Assembly: GCA_004802725.1 (NCBI GenBank)
Contig: SGPM01000244.1
Coordinates: 1 to 42,569 of the forward strand
Reading direction: 5' to 3'
DNA length: 42,569 bases
Source of the DNA: Antrodiella citrinella
Lineage: Eukaryota > Basidiomycota > Agaricomycetes > Polyporales > Steccherinaceae
Each line of letters starts with the position of its first letter. Within the stretch, counting starts at the first letter, position 1. Position numbers and translations under genes: made by a program. The notes beneath the pieces were generated by a model. It ran no database searches. It saw only the letters and a list, made by a program, of their open reading frames with translations, and was not told where the DNA came from. Shown here piece by piece: positions 30,524 through 41,019 of the stretch.

Positions 30524-32188
30524 GCTCAATGCAGCTCAGTGTTCACGACATCACGTCTGCCCTTAGGACGATACTTATACAACATCTGAGACGTCGATGC
30601 AGTGGTCAAAGCCACCGAGACCCTATAGCCGTTCACAAGTGTCAGTGTTACCCTAGCTAACAATTTGATAATTCCCAGAACTTGTATCAAGGTGCGAGGA
30701 CATGCTGTATCCGCAGCAATTCAGACGTTTTTAAGGTCGAAGAAGAGCGCGCACATGTTGGAATTCCACGTACCAAGGTCCAAGAGCATCCAGCTTTCAT
30801 ACCATGGGGTGGCAGCCATACTTATGTGAGCTTCTTCTGAAAGATGCTATTTTGTCCTCCAATGTGAGGCACTCAGGCTGGTCTCTGTGGCTCTCCAATG
30901 GCTCTCTAAAACGCGATGTGTTTCATCATCCGTCACCAGCGTCTGAATATGCTGTGGACGTGATGTAGACCCTACTTGCGATGCTCCTAAATCTTCAAAA
31001 CAGTCAGTAAAGTGGATACTCCGTGTCTTCGCGCTCGTCTTCGTGCTCGGTCAACTGGATACGAGTCCGGTGCCAGTAGAAACCTGCTGCCATTGTTGGC
31101 ACAGGCCGCTTAGTAGATGCTACATAGTAGATCTTGAGCGTTTTGGGCACTGTCGGTTAGTCGGAGTGAAACACGGAGTAAAATATCTGCCGTTCAGAGT
31201 GTTGTCAGATATCAGCAGGTATTGCTGTACATGTATTATGAGGACGAGAATTCAGACTCGCGATCAAGGAGGATTTTTGCGTCGTGTGCGCATGTTTGGA
31301 TATGTTTGCGTCGACTACAAAGCTTGTCAAGTCTTCACTAGCGCTCACTGCTCACTGAAGTCACTGATGGCAACCCGACAGCACAAGGCCAAGAGAAACG
31401 TCGGAAGTAGTCGTACTGTGTTCATTGCACTGTTGATTTCATGCAACAAATGAATTCCCTCAGTACAAGGTAATGTATTATAACTGTACTCGGGCCACGT
31501 CAGTCTGATTCAGAGCTCCGTGATTGCCTGCGGATCGGCCATCGTTGCGTGAGATGACCAAATATAAGAACTGTATATACGCCACCAAGCACCCTGCCCA
31601 GGTTCGAGTGTGTTTGAGATTTCCCCGAAAGGTTGTTCCTGAAAAGTTTATTCAAGCCAGCACGCTGTACAAGATGCATGTGATTCTTGCAAGGCAATGG
31701 GTGGTACCGGGTGAAAATACTGTGCTTGGTGCTCGAATGATGAGAAGTACTCTCGTTGTTCGCTTCAATTTTCACGTCCAAGAGCAGGCGGGGCAAGGCG
31801 AGGTGCGCTTCGAGCGACGTCGAACTACGTGACCTTCCAAATCGAGTGATGCACCTTGGCTGACGTAAGTGTCTAGAACCGACGTCATTGATCGAAATAG
31901 ACGAGATATCTGGGTTACTCTCATCTTTTGCGCCAGAAAATCTGAACTAACATGGCTGTGGGACATTCGTGTTCAAGTATGTTCTTGTTTTGTCCGAAAT
32001 GCTGCGGTCTATGCACGTTTTTGCCGCGGAAACTGAGCTTGGGCACGATAACCACGTGGCGCGTTATCTAAGAGCAAGAATCACATGCAATCGCTAGTCG
32101 CTCAAAATGCGTCGATAGCCTAGCTTCTCTTCTTTCCCAACCACCACCACCCTCCACGACATCCCTCCGCTCCTGCTCACTGTTCACG
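30524..32188. other. Long stretch without a supported gene
   Basis: Open frames at 31043-31453 (+), 31524-31832 (+) and 31500-31796 (-) lack ATG starts or overlap each other antisense, and have no family signature. The end (32120-32188) is C/T-rich (ccaccaccaccctccacgac) just before the perilipin-like ATG, a usual fungal core-promoter or leader feature. Confidence 0.45.
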
Positions 32189-33324
32189 ATGGCGACGGAG
32201 ACACAATCCCAGCTCGCGCCCGAAATCACCATCATTAATCGCGTCGCCGCCATCCCTCTCGTAGCGTCTTCGCTCAATACAATTCATTCCACCCTCACAA
32301 ACAATACTTACACGCGTGGCTCGTATGCGCAAGCTCAGGGCATCTCCAAGGCTGCTTTGAGCTATGCAGAGCCTATCCAGAAGACCTTCGCGCCTCTCAT
32401 TACCCGTGCAGACGGATTCGCGAACATGGGCCTCGACGCCGTAGAGTCGCGTTACCCCTATCCGTTCAAGACGCCGACGGAGGATATCATGAAGGACCTT
32501 AAGGGCAGGGGCGACTATGCCTACGATATAGCCAATAAGACCCTTGACGAGAAAGTCAAGAGTCCTGCGTTGTATGTCGCGCAAGGTATCGACCAGGTAT
32601 GAGTTATTTCGCACGCGTCTGGTTCACATCATGTACTGATAGATGCGTTCAACGCAGAGGTTCACTCCAGTCGTGGACTACTTCCAGGTTGCCGTGCAGA
32701 AGATTCAACCGAAGAACGGAACCACGACCGAAGCATCGTCGGAGCCTCCGAAGTATCAATACCAACGCGCTTTGTCGCTGTCGAAGGGTCTTAGCGAACA
32801 GGTTTACACCTACTCGACCGAACAGATCAACCAGATCAAAGCCCAAAACGTCCTCGTTCAGCGTGCTTCTGATGCTGCTCAGAGGGTAACAGCTGTAGCG
32901 TCTTCGAGCTACGGTGCTGCGCAAGAAAAGGTCCATACCCTCAGTGACGTCATGTTACAGGAGCTTCACAAAGTTCAGGTACGCATTGTCATGTCCCTTT
33001 TCGATATACATGACTCATCAATGGACTCTGCAGGCGTCCACTTCTACCCTTCCTTCCACCGTCCAGGCATCCTTCCACGACATCACTGCGCACCTCTCCA
33101 CCACAATCACTGAGCTATCCAACATCCTCACTTCGCCGGAGCCCCTTCCGGACCGCGTCCATAAGGTTCGCGACACCGTACAGGAGCGCGTTCAGCCTCT
33201 GCTCGCGGCCTCTGCCGCACGCTTCCAGGAGATCCTGGTTTCTCTTCGTGGCAAGGCCGCAGAGAAGACACACGAGGTCGAGAACGCGACCAACGGAAAC
33301 ACGAATGGGTATGTTGTTTCCTAG
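32189..33324 (+). CDS. Perilipin-like lipid-droplet protein, 3 exons, 339 aa
   Basis: This resembles the fungal perilipin-type proteins (perilipin family; Mpl1-like) that coat lipid droplets and control storage-lipid turnover. Exons 32189-32596, 32658-32978 and 33034-33324 give exactly 340 codons with stop. The N-terminus TIINRVAAIPLVASSLNTIH followed by amphipathic Ala/Thr/Tyr-rich repeats (ALSYAEPIQKTFAPLITRAD, FANMGLDAVESRYPYPFKTP) is the PAT-domain-like pattern. The middle has long amphipathic helices (SEQVYTYSTEQINQIKAQNV, VQRASDAAQRVTAVASSSYG) and the C-terminal third continues as helix (VRDTVQERVQPLLAASAARF). There is no signal peptide or transmembrane helix, consistent with binding a phospholipid monolayer. 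Ala-, Val- and charge-rich composition could suggest other coat proteins, but the order of motifs favours perilipin. Confidence 0.8.
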
Positions 33325-33918
33325 ATTGGGTCTTGCATGGATGTAGGTTTTGTTTGCATCTGGCTGGGTACGCATTTCCGCTCTTCAGACTGTTCACTAG
33401 TAAATGTATTTCTGGCGACACCACCACCTCCTGTTTATTTCACCCTTAGACTTTGTCCATCATTCTTTTTCCCATTCGTTATGCAATGTGTACTGGTAGA
33501 TTATTCACGACGTCAATGTATGGTACGCCCAGTCCCGGTTCCTTGACTATATACACGATTTTTTTCCTCCACGCCGCACCATCTTATCTTATCTACCCCG
33601 GTACCGGTTAATATTTCGATGGATCGCGTCCTTGGGGCGCTTGTTTGTTTGTCATGCAGACTTTGACCTCCTTTGATGATAATCTGACAATTGCCCTCAT
33701 GAACCTCTTCGGATCTCATCACTGTGCATGATTGCACAGAGAGTCGGGGACTTTTACTTCGCTGGTGCTATATCAAGGCTCGCCGCTCGTCGCCGTTCAT
33801 CATCAAGAGTCAGCACTCTCTATCACTCTCAATCGCTCTACAACATATCTTGCGAGTCGCCGAATGTCGTAGAACATCTGTGGCGGCGCCGAAATCTTCG
33901 GAGAGCAAGAGTACAAGT
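33325..33918. other. 3' flank of the perilipin-like gene; no firm gene
   Basis: Open frames at 33724 and 33728 (+) overlap and carry only short Ser/Arg-rich peptides. I see no family signature. A palindromic ggtaccggttaatatt patch lies near 33600. Confidence 0.4.
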
Positions 33919-34149
33919 ATGATTGTCCCTTCTTGCTTGATCGCCCTGCTTGATTGTCTTTGGTTGCTTGACTATTCCCCGCCCAAACGTGGGAGCGGCG
34001 ACATCCCATGGGGATTCTTCACCTCCGCCTTTGGCATGAACAAGAAGTGAGTACATAACCACCTTATTTCTATACGATGTATATCTGATTCTATCTGATT
34101 CCAAATGTTCAGATCCCCTTTTGGAGTCCATAATGAGTGCGGTTGTTGA
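33919..34149 (+). CDS. Possible small two-exon protein
   Basis: ATG at 33919 reads MIVPSCLIALLDCLWLLDYS, PPKRGSGDIPWGFFTSAFGM, then NKK at a good donor (GTGAGT, 34047). After the acceptor at 34112 it continues SPFGVHNECGC and stops at 34147-34149. The N-terminus is hydrophobic enough for a signal peptide and the mature part would be only about 35 residues with two Cys near the end. No family is recognised; an exon of a longer gene is equally possible. Confidence 0.22.
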
Positions 34150-34470
34150 CGACGAGGTGTTGCCATCTCGCAACATTCTCGGTCTGAGTCGGTCAAGACA
34201 ACGTAGAGGGCTCAGAGACCTTCAGAGACCCCCTGGCCGTTACAGACGCGGTCAATACTATGATCACCTTCAGTGCGTATATAATGCAGGCGAATTCGTC
34301 GATGTATCCTCAGGCTTCAGTCTCTTTCGACTAATCCTTTGGTGCTTAGGTGGGTACAGGTCATTTCTTCAAGTTCACAACTCCCCGCTCACAATAGCCT
34401 CTCATATCTCGCTTCTCTGTTCACCCTACCCTTCCCCGCTTTTTTTTTGTCGACCCTAACTCAGGTTAAA
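34150..34470. other. Promoter region of the secreted repeat-protein gene
   Basis: No coding frame is convincing. The last 70 nt are C/T-rich with an eight- or nine-T run (about 34440-34448), then ccctaactcag, which looks like a branch site plus acceptor directly before ATG. A 5'-leader intron is therefore possible. Confidence 0.4.
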
Positions 34471-34923
34471 ATGCGTACCTCCATCCTCTTCGCTTTGATC
34501 GTCGCCGCCACCTCCCAGGTCTTCGCTGCACCTGTTCTGAACGGACTCGTGGCTCGTGGGGGCACGGGTGTCGGTTCCTCAGGAGGGTCTGGTAACGGCA
34601 CTTCCACAGGCTCTAACGGTACCGGTGTTAGCAGCTCAGGAGGGAACGACCCTCCTGCCCACGATCTGGTGGCTGATAGCACCAGCCCCAGCGGTTCGGG
34701 AGGCAATGGCACCTCCACAGGCTCTAACGGTACCGGTGTTAGCAGCTCGGGTGGAAACGATGCTCCTTCCCATGGCAGACGCGATGAGGTGGTGGCTGAT
34801 AGTACCAGCCCTAGCGGTTCGGGAGGCAACGGCACCTCCACAGGCTCTAACGGTACCGGTGTTAGCAGCTCGGGCGGAAACGACGCTCCTTCCCATGGCA
34901 GACGTGGCGAGGAGTTGGTGTAA
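34471..34923 (+). CDS. Small secreted Gly/Ser/Asn/Thr repeat protein with dibasic sites, 150 aa
   Basis: A single exon. MRTSILFALIVAATSQVFAA is a clear signal peptide, with cleavage near AAP. The mature chain is built from tandem units of 41 residues (STSPSGSGGNGTSTGSNGTG, VSSSGGNDAPSHGRRDEVVA, D): a degenerate first copy without RR (34556-34677) followed by two close copies (34678-34800 and 34801-34923). Each full unit has two NGT sequons for N-glycosylation and one SHGRR dibasic site of the type cut by the Golgi protease Kex2. The chain has no Cys and no aromatic residue after the signal. It could be a Kex2-processed repeat peptide precursor or a flexible cell-wall glycoprotein. The lack of Tyr/Trp argues against the dikaritin class of cyclised peptides. 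Confidence 0.8.
   Translation: MRTSILFALIVAATSQVFAAPVLNGLVARGGTGVGSSGGSGNGTSTGSNGTGVSSSGGNDPPAHDLVADSTSPSGSGGNGTSTGSNGTGVSSSGGNDAPSHGRRDEVVADSTSPSGSGGNGTSTGSNGTGVSSSGGNDAPSHGRRGEELV
34678..34923 (+). repeat. Tandem repeat, two units of 123 nt (41 codons)
   Basis: The units start at 34678 and 34801 and are almost identical, differing at a few mostly third-codon positions. A third, shortened unit precedes them. Differences at wobble positions suggest selection on the protein rather than a very recent slip. Confidence 0.9.
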
Positions 34924-35399
34924 CTATAATCAGGCAACAACATGTGAGTCCATTCATCATCTTTTATTGCAACGAATCGTGTCTGATCCGAGTCTATGAC
35001 ACTAGCACAGTGAATTGGAGTTCCTTTTCACTTGCCTTTAGGTCTTTTGTAGTGTTGATCGCGGTGATACCACCAAGACAATTGAATATACCAGAGCTTG
35101 TTGAATGTAATCTTTTCCGAAGCGAGTGTACAGTTGTAGTGAAACCGGTAATCTCTTGTAACGGAAACTCAAAGTTAAGAGAACAATCATCACAATCTGC
35201 GATCGGACGCGTCGATACCTGAGCACAACTTTCATATGGAGGTATCGGTGACGGTGTCTAGCAGGCTTTCCGGCGCAGAAAATCGCACTAAAGACGTCAG
35301 ATTCGCATGTAGCAAAAGAAATTAGTAACGTTGTACATGACACAAATTCCGAGACGTCCGTAAATTTGAACAGAGCGTCGACCAAGGGAACTTTACAAA
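34924..35399. other. Spacer between convergent genes
   Basis: This is the 3' flank of the repeat-protein gene and of the minus-strand coiled-coil gene. It is A/T-richer, with no coding frame above background. Confidence 0.45.
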
Positions 35400-36516
35400 T
35401 CAGCGTCTTTTGATGAATTTCCTTGCATCAGCGTAGGATCGGAAGTGTTTACCTCCTGTGCATCGGAAACCTCCCTCTTTCGGACTATCTTGCCAAGGAA
35501 AGCCCTGAACGCAGGGATCCATCACCGTGAGTTGATCAATAATCTGGGTCATTTCTCCCGGCGGCGGCGGCGCATGCAGAGCAGCCTCAGCCGCAGCCTC
35601 CGCAGCCTCCGCCTGCGCGTGGGCCAGTACCGTCTGAGCCTGGGCACGCTGGGTCTCGGCGTCCGCCTTGACCCTCTCAGCGTTGATCTTGGCCGTCTCA
35701 GCGTCGGTGCGCAGCTTCTCGGCATCGGCCCTGGCTCGCTCAGCATCGACTCGCAGTTTGTCGGCGTCGGCGCAGGCCTTCTCCGCATCAGCCTTGCCTC
35801 TCTCAGCGTCGAACTTCGCCCTCTCCGCCTTGGTCGTCTCCACCATGGCGCCCACCAGCGATATCTCCCATTCCAGCTTCTTCTTCTCAAGCTCAAGCTT
35901 CTTATACTGGCACTTGACCAACTCGACCTCAGCGGCAGCTCGAAGGGCCTCCGACTCAGCCTTGCGCTTGAGGGGGTCGGCCGTGATGTCCCTCTCGTGC
36001 TCTGCCCGTTCAGCGTCGGCTAGAGCCTTGCGTGCGAGACGTTCGTCAAGGGTGCGGTCTCTAGCCTTCACCAACTCGGCCTCGGCAATCTGGCGTTGGA
36101 GGGCAAGGAGGAGAAGAGCTTTCTCCCAAAACTCGGCTTCGTGTTGGGCACGGCTGACGATGTACCCTTCGAGCTCTCCCTCCGTCTCCAATCGCGCCTC
36201 TTCGCGTTCTTGGTTCTTCTTGGCCCATACTTTTAAAGCGTCCAGTCGGGCTTCTTCTACTGTGAACGTACCCTCCGGTACGAACGGCTGGAAAGCATGA
36301 CCGTGTTAATATGGAAAAAGGTGAGAGCTTCGGCGGACGTACTGTTGAGTAACCAAACCCTGCAAATCGCGAGCGAAGGGAGGGATAGAGGTCATATCCG
36401 AGGGCGGGATGGAGTCCTACGTTGGCTACCGGAAGGCCAGGGTAGTATCCTACCTCAGCGAGAGTCGGGGTCGCGGCGGTCGCGAAGTAGGCTGCATTCT
36501 CTGTTGGACTTGCCAT
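35400..36516 (-). CDS. Coiled-coil protein with heptad repeats, 2 exons, 353 aa
   Basis: The exons are 36516-36343 and 36287-35400, 354 codons with stop; the intron is 36288-36342. The N-terminal 58 residues are Tyr/Pro/Gly-rich and non-helical (MASPTENAAYFATAATPTLA, YYPGLPVANVGLHPALGYDL). After PFVPEGTFTVEEARLDALKV a long charged helix runs for over 200 residues. From about residue 190 a strict seven-residue period is visible: DAERARA, DAEKLRT, DAETAKI, NAERVKA, DAETQRA. An Ala-rich stretch and PPPPGE precede a conserved-looking C-terminal module, FPWQDSPKEGGFRCTGGKHF then RSYADARKFIKRR. No catalytic motif. Such proteins occur widely in mushroom genomes without known role; a scaffold or filament function is only a guess. 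Confidence 0.78.
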
Positions 36517-36800
36517 GGTTCCAATGCTCACTGGTGTTTATAGTGGACACTGTCCCTCGACACCTTCAGTGGTGTCTGTATATATTCTATCAACCACGTG
36601 TTCAGCATAGACTGCGGTGTTTCCATTCTATCACCTACAGAAAGGGGGACGTGCGTTGGAACCACAAAACCTATTCAACATCAACTCGTGCTGAAGAAGA
36701 CCGTGACACTGCGCGTCTGAGGCACAGGGTATAGCGCTGCATGGACTTCGATAGTAGGTTCTTATCTCCCGCGGAGAAAACATCCAACACAGTGAACTCA
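36517..36800. other. Upstream region of the coiled-coil gene
   Basis: This holds the presumed promoter of the minus-strand gene starting at 36516. A tatatattctatc patch at about 36574-36585 could act as a TATA element on either strand. There is no coding frame of note. Confidence 0.35.
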
Positions 36801-36814
36801 CAACATCCTCTCAG

Positions 36815-37735
36815 GACCGTCACTCTATGAATCCCGTTGACTACATGAATGGTAGTATGCCATCGTCGCTCCGCCTTTCTGAAACACTATTTTCGATCAG
36901 TGTCAGTTCCTTGGTGGACTTGAGAGGCACATAAACTCACTGCCAGACTGATAGAGATCGATGCAAGAATGATACGAGACCAATCTTGAGTCAATCTGTG
37001 TAAGACCGACCAGCTAACCCGTCAACTTGAAGGTGAGAAATGTTTCCAGCTTCAGAGTCTCCGCGTATGAATAACGCCAGCCTGAGATGCGATCCTGGAA
37101 AATGACATGTAAGAAATCAGACTGACGAGTATTTGTTACGGTCAACGACATGGGAAAATACTCGGCGTTGGTGCGCACATTCTCCAGGTCCGCGCAGTTT
37201 TCCAGACATGGCACACGAAAAGTGACGAAACTTGAATGTATCCCTCGAAGTCAAAGTTTGAAGTAACTCGGTATTCCTCGAATTGTCCACAGAATAGCTC
37301 ATAGGTGGTAAAATGCCCCGCCGAGCGAACGATCCTAGTACGATATCGATACAACAATGGGGAGAATACTTGTGGGATGGCATGGAGAATATCACTTACC
37401 AAGTCTAGCTTCATCGTCGTTGAATCATGCGAATAACTGCGAACTACAACCTGTGAAGTGAAAGATGCATGAATGGCAAAGCACGATCGCTTACGCGCTG
37501 ACGAACGCGACGAAAAGAAGGAAAGCTGTGAAGACATTTTGGGTGCTTGACGTGCCAACATATGCATGGAATCCTCCTTCACCGGCGGACACTGGGCTGC
37601 TGTGCACTGTCCTAACGGAGAGCGAGATGTTCCCAGGTAGTTTCCAAAAAACTGAATGCAAGGATCGCGTGTAAGACCGATGCCTTGATCGGCTGAGCAC
37701 TGCATCCCTGAAAACGAGTTCATCTCATGCATTCA
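36815..37735 (-). CDS. Unresolved multi-exon gene, possibly secreted
   Basis: Several coding-like minus-strand pieces lie here but change frame. They are MHEMNSFSGMQCSADQGIGL (from about 37732); a hydrophobic NVFTAFLLFVAFVSA (about 37535-37493) ending at a good GTAAGC donor; GHFTTYELFCGQFEEYRVTS with NFDFEGYIQVSSLF (about 37320-37220); ENCADLENVRTNAEYFPMSL with RISGWRYSYAETLKLETF (about 37205-37020); and LTQDWSRIILASISISLA joined across a clean intron (GTGAGT...TTTCAG) to KGGATMAYYHSCSQRDS and a stop. Frames between pieces do not join without very short introns (for example 31 nt near 37020) or frameshifts. Family unknown; it may be a decaying gene. Confidence 0.35.
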
Positions 37736-39101
37736 AGGACATAGGACGTGTGACTGGGAACACTACACTGGTAAATGAATTCAGGAGTTAGCTGGAACTA
37801 CCTCTTTCTTGTCGTCTCGTTCTCCCTGACAGAACTTGATCGGGCTGTTACGCCTGTTGAAAACTGATCATGAGCTTCCGCTCGGCGTAGTGAGGTTGAC
37901 CGTCGAAAGACCTGAGTAGCGATTGTCAGTTAGAGCTCTATGCTGCATGCAGACGTAAATTATGAAGACGTACCAGGCCAACGCGTTCTAGTTCTGACCC
38001 ATTACACGTCAATATGTTGGCATGCATGCAGATCGTCGACATCTTCAAGTTCGTATATACTTCTCCCTTCTCTCCTCCACCTTCCTCCTTATTGCCTCAA
38101 ACTCATTCTCGCCACGCACAGCGTCATCATTGTAGTTCGACGTCATCATTGTAGTCGAACTAAGCACAATGCGGTGGATAACGTGTGTGCATGGTCCCAG
38201 CTAGTCGACGCTCGATGAAGTGTGCCGGTGACCAAGGCGAGCCATTGACGTTCACGACAAATTGCGTCTCTGCATCCGTCATAAACGTCCACCTAGCTTC
38301 TAAGCATTTCCATAGGTCGGTTTGCAGGCCAGACAGGGTGCGCTCGTTGATGGTAAGGAACGACAGCTCCTTCAGGAGGGGTGTACGACGATCTGCACAG
38401 GATGGTTGGCGTAACCGTTACACAGACGGCGTTCATTTTTCATTGCCGTCCATCATCATGTCTCTTGACCGCAATCTACTAATTCTACAGACTTTCTACT
38501 CTCATTTCGGATATTGGCATGTCTCACACGTACTACACGTTCTCGTTGGCTGCTGTGATCATGCCCTTCCAGCAACTTCTCCAGCGTACGGATTGGTACA
38601 GGCCATGAGAGCAGCGGAGAATCGAGGTTGTGAGGATATTTCGGCTGCTGGGTGAGTAGCTCCTTTTCCATCCGTCGTCATTCTGCTGATGATGGTGGTG
38701 TGCGTGCTGCAGGACACCAATGTGTAGCCGAACGCATCCGACGCGTTCGTTCGCGAGAATACGAGTCCAGTGCGACGCAAATATCGTCACGCTATGATAA
38801 GACCGTCCATGTAGTTGAATACAACGCCACGACTCTGGCACCATTGCTTCCAGAACCACCTTCTAGGACCCCTACTAAACACGGCTGCGTTCGTTCGTCT
38901 GGACACAGGAGTTTCAAGATGCTCGTATGCTGACTCCGTGCTACAATGAAACCATAACGCGGTGTTCGACCGTACGACCCGACATGTAATACTATGTCAT
39001 TATCGCTGTCTACTACCCTTCAAAACTCACAGACCCTTGGCCTTGCTATATAGCACAGTCCTCGTTCTCATTAGATCCGAAGCAACTCGCATCACTCTGC
39101 C
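37736..39101. other. Stretch without a firm gene
   Basis: A plus-strand frame near 38460-38651 (SLDRNLLILQTFYSHFGYWH, AYGLVQAMRAAENRGCEDIS) ends at a good donor (GTGAGT, 38652), and an acceptor follows at 38712. The frame that looks coding afterwards (HQCVAERIRRVRSREYESSA) is not in phase with it, so I do not call a gene. The duplicated phrase cgtcatcattgtagt occurs twice near 38125-38157. Confidence 0.4.
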
Positions 39102-40834
39102 CTACATCGTATTGTTGAAAAACTCGTGTATGCTGTCCGCGATGAACTTTGCGTCCTCCGCACAGCTACTTCCGCCAGCTAGCAGATCAAAGAACAGTCA
39201 TATTGTAAGTGAATTAGCAAAATATATTAAAAGAGGTCGGGACGTACCCATATGACCCCAGACAGAAGGAATGACGGCAAGCTTCGCCTGGTTGTGCGCC
39301 ATAGCCTTCACCTCAAGCTCGTTGTCCTCGGGCTGTGCCACGTCCGAGTCGTAGATCAGCGGACAGGCTTTCCACGCGAGTAAAATGGACGTACGGTGAA
39401 GTACAAATCCGTTTTGCAAGGCATGATGAGTGCCTTCGCTTTCACACCCGCAAGCGTCGCGTACAGATCCCCAAAAGTCAAGTCTCGGGCCTTCGTACCC
39501 TCCTCCTTGCGAAGACTAGGATCCAAGGTCGATTTTGCGTCCAGTCGAGAGACGTCAGCCATCTGCCAGGTCCGTGCGAGGTAGAGGAGGTCGTTGGCAT
39601 CCCAAGACGGCCAGAACCGGTGTTCCCATTGGTCGACGATCCAGTTGTTCACGTCGGAGTACCGGCCGTCTTGCAGATATTGTTTGTTCCGAAACCACTA
39701 TGACAGCGTGCCCACGAATGAGCTCAAGCTCAGAACTACGGGGCGTGGAGTGTACTCGCCGTCTGACCATATGCCCATGCGCTGTAAGCACGTCCGAATG
39801 CTCGAACACCGCGTTCTGGGTTCGTGGTGTAGTGTCCTTCTTCGAAATCGACGGACGCGCTCAGCGCGATCTTCGGTCCTTCCAGGAAACTAGAGTCGTG
39901 GCGAATGATAACTGGTTGGGTAGAGTACATTTACAATAGGTTCTGCGGCGTACCAGTAGTTGTGGGGACTCGTACGACCGGAACCGCAGATGGAAATAAA
40001 TCTTTCATTCACATCAAGTCATATCCGTCCGTCAACTTGAAAGCGTTTGAGCACGTACCTCTCCACGAAGTCCGGGTACATCACCGCCCAGTAATACGCC
40101 TATGTTCCCAGCTTGACTTTAAGCGACCACTCAGTCCTAGCTGAGGGTTTGCTTACCTGTTGAGCTCCCATCGAGAACCCGACTGCGGTGTGTACATTCT
40201 TCACACCGAGAGACTGGACGACGGCACATTGTGCGCGGCTGAACAGAGGGGAATCAAGATCAGATTCTGCGATGGAGGAAGGCGACGGAGAAGCTTACAC
40301 GTTATCCTCATATGTTACAGCGGGGAAGTAGGGACCGTTGTAAGGAGCGGGCTGCAGGAGCAATACCGTTAGTGACTGAGATTCACCGTGTTGATTGTGG
40401 ATTAGACGTACGGTATTGGAAGGAGACGATGACTAGTTCGGTCAAAATAAGCCTGTTTAATAGTGTGAGGGAGCACGTACCTCTCCATTGGAAAACAATG
40501 CAAAAGTCACAATGAAGAACCTCACAGGATCGAATGCCTGTATGAACGTGCAACACCTCGTCCGCTGTCAACATTCAAGCATTTCTCGTGGCTCGTTGCG
40601 AACCTTGTCGGGTCCAATCATATACTCTTGTCCTGCAGAAGAGCCGTGACTCAATAACGCGTAATCGACGAATATTAACTAGAACTTACGTTCAATCTTT
40701 GCGCCAAAGCACGTCGGGAAGACAATACATGGATTCTTCGGATCACCATACGTACGATACGCAGTGATCGCGTCAGGTAGCACGCCGCCCGACATGACGA
40801 ATCGGCCATGGTGGTAGTACTGTGTCTCAGACAT
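39102..40834 (-). CDS. Homoserine-O-acetyltransferase-family alpha/beta hydrolase
   Basis: An alpha/beta-hydrolase-fold protein of the homoserine acetyltransferase (MetX/Met2-like) superfamily, in a fungal branch that is probably not the biosynthetic Met2 itself. Start MSETQYYHHGRFVMSGGVLP at 40834; TAYRTYGDPKNPCIVFPTCF follows. Short exons then give EYMIGPDK, FFIVTFALFSNGE, SSSPSNT and PAPYNGPYFPAVTYEDN. The nucleophile elbow is VHTAVGFSMGAQQ (Ser), followed by AYYWAVMYPDFVERF. Later come CGSGRTSPHNYC joined to FLEGPKIALSASVDFEEGHY, RAFGRAYSAWAYGQT, WEHRFWPSWDANDLLYLART, the acid-bearing LIMPCKTDLYF (Asp) and the His in VIPSVWGHM. The last exon ends SIHEFFNNTM with TAG at 39102-39104. One intron (39698-39759) has a GC donor (gcgagt). 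All three triad residues are present, so activity is likely; acyl donor and acceptor are unknown. Confidence 0.88.
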
Positions 40835-41019
40835 AGACCTAGATGGGAGGTAGGAAGATATCTGAGCGCGAGCCTGAGGACGGCGAAACGGGGAGCCACT
40901 GCCAATGCAAGGAGGTCAGCATTATATATACAACGAATGTAAGCAGTGTGATCAAAGATATCAGTAAGTATGAGAGAGGAAGACGTAGCCACACACGACC
41001 TGGCTTAATTTCGAGCAGT

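Noticed and set aside
31043..31832. Two plus-strand open frames of 103-137 codons
   Set aside because: Neither starts with ATG, composition is that of chance frames, an antisense frame overlaps, and no splice-linked family motif appears.
34461..34943. A 160-codon antisense frame (Pro/Glu-rich) over the secreted repeat protein
   Set aside because: It exists only because the sense repeats lack the codons that would be stops on the other strand. The sense frame has a signal peptide and sensible repeats.
35445..36300. Long plus-strand Ser/Ala/Leu-rich frames antisense to the coiled-coil gene
   Set aside because: These are typical shadows of an Ala/Glu/Lys heptad repeat. The minus strand has the intron, the start codon and the coiled-coil logic.
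38460..38933. A two-exon plus-strand gene with a GTGAGT donor at 38652 and acceptor at 38712
   Set aside because: The exon frames that look coding are not in phase across this intron; the in-phase reading ends soon after in a stop.
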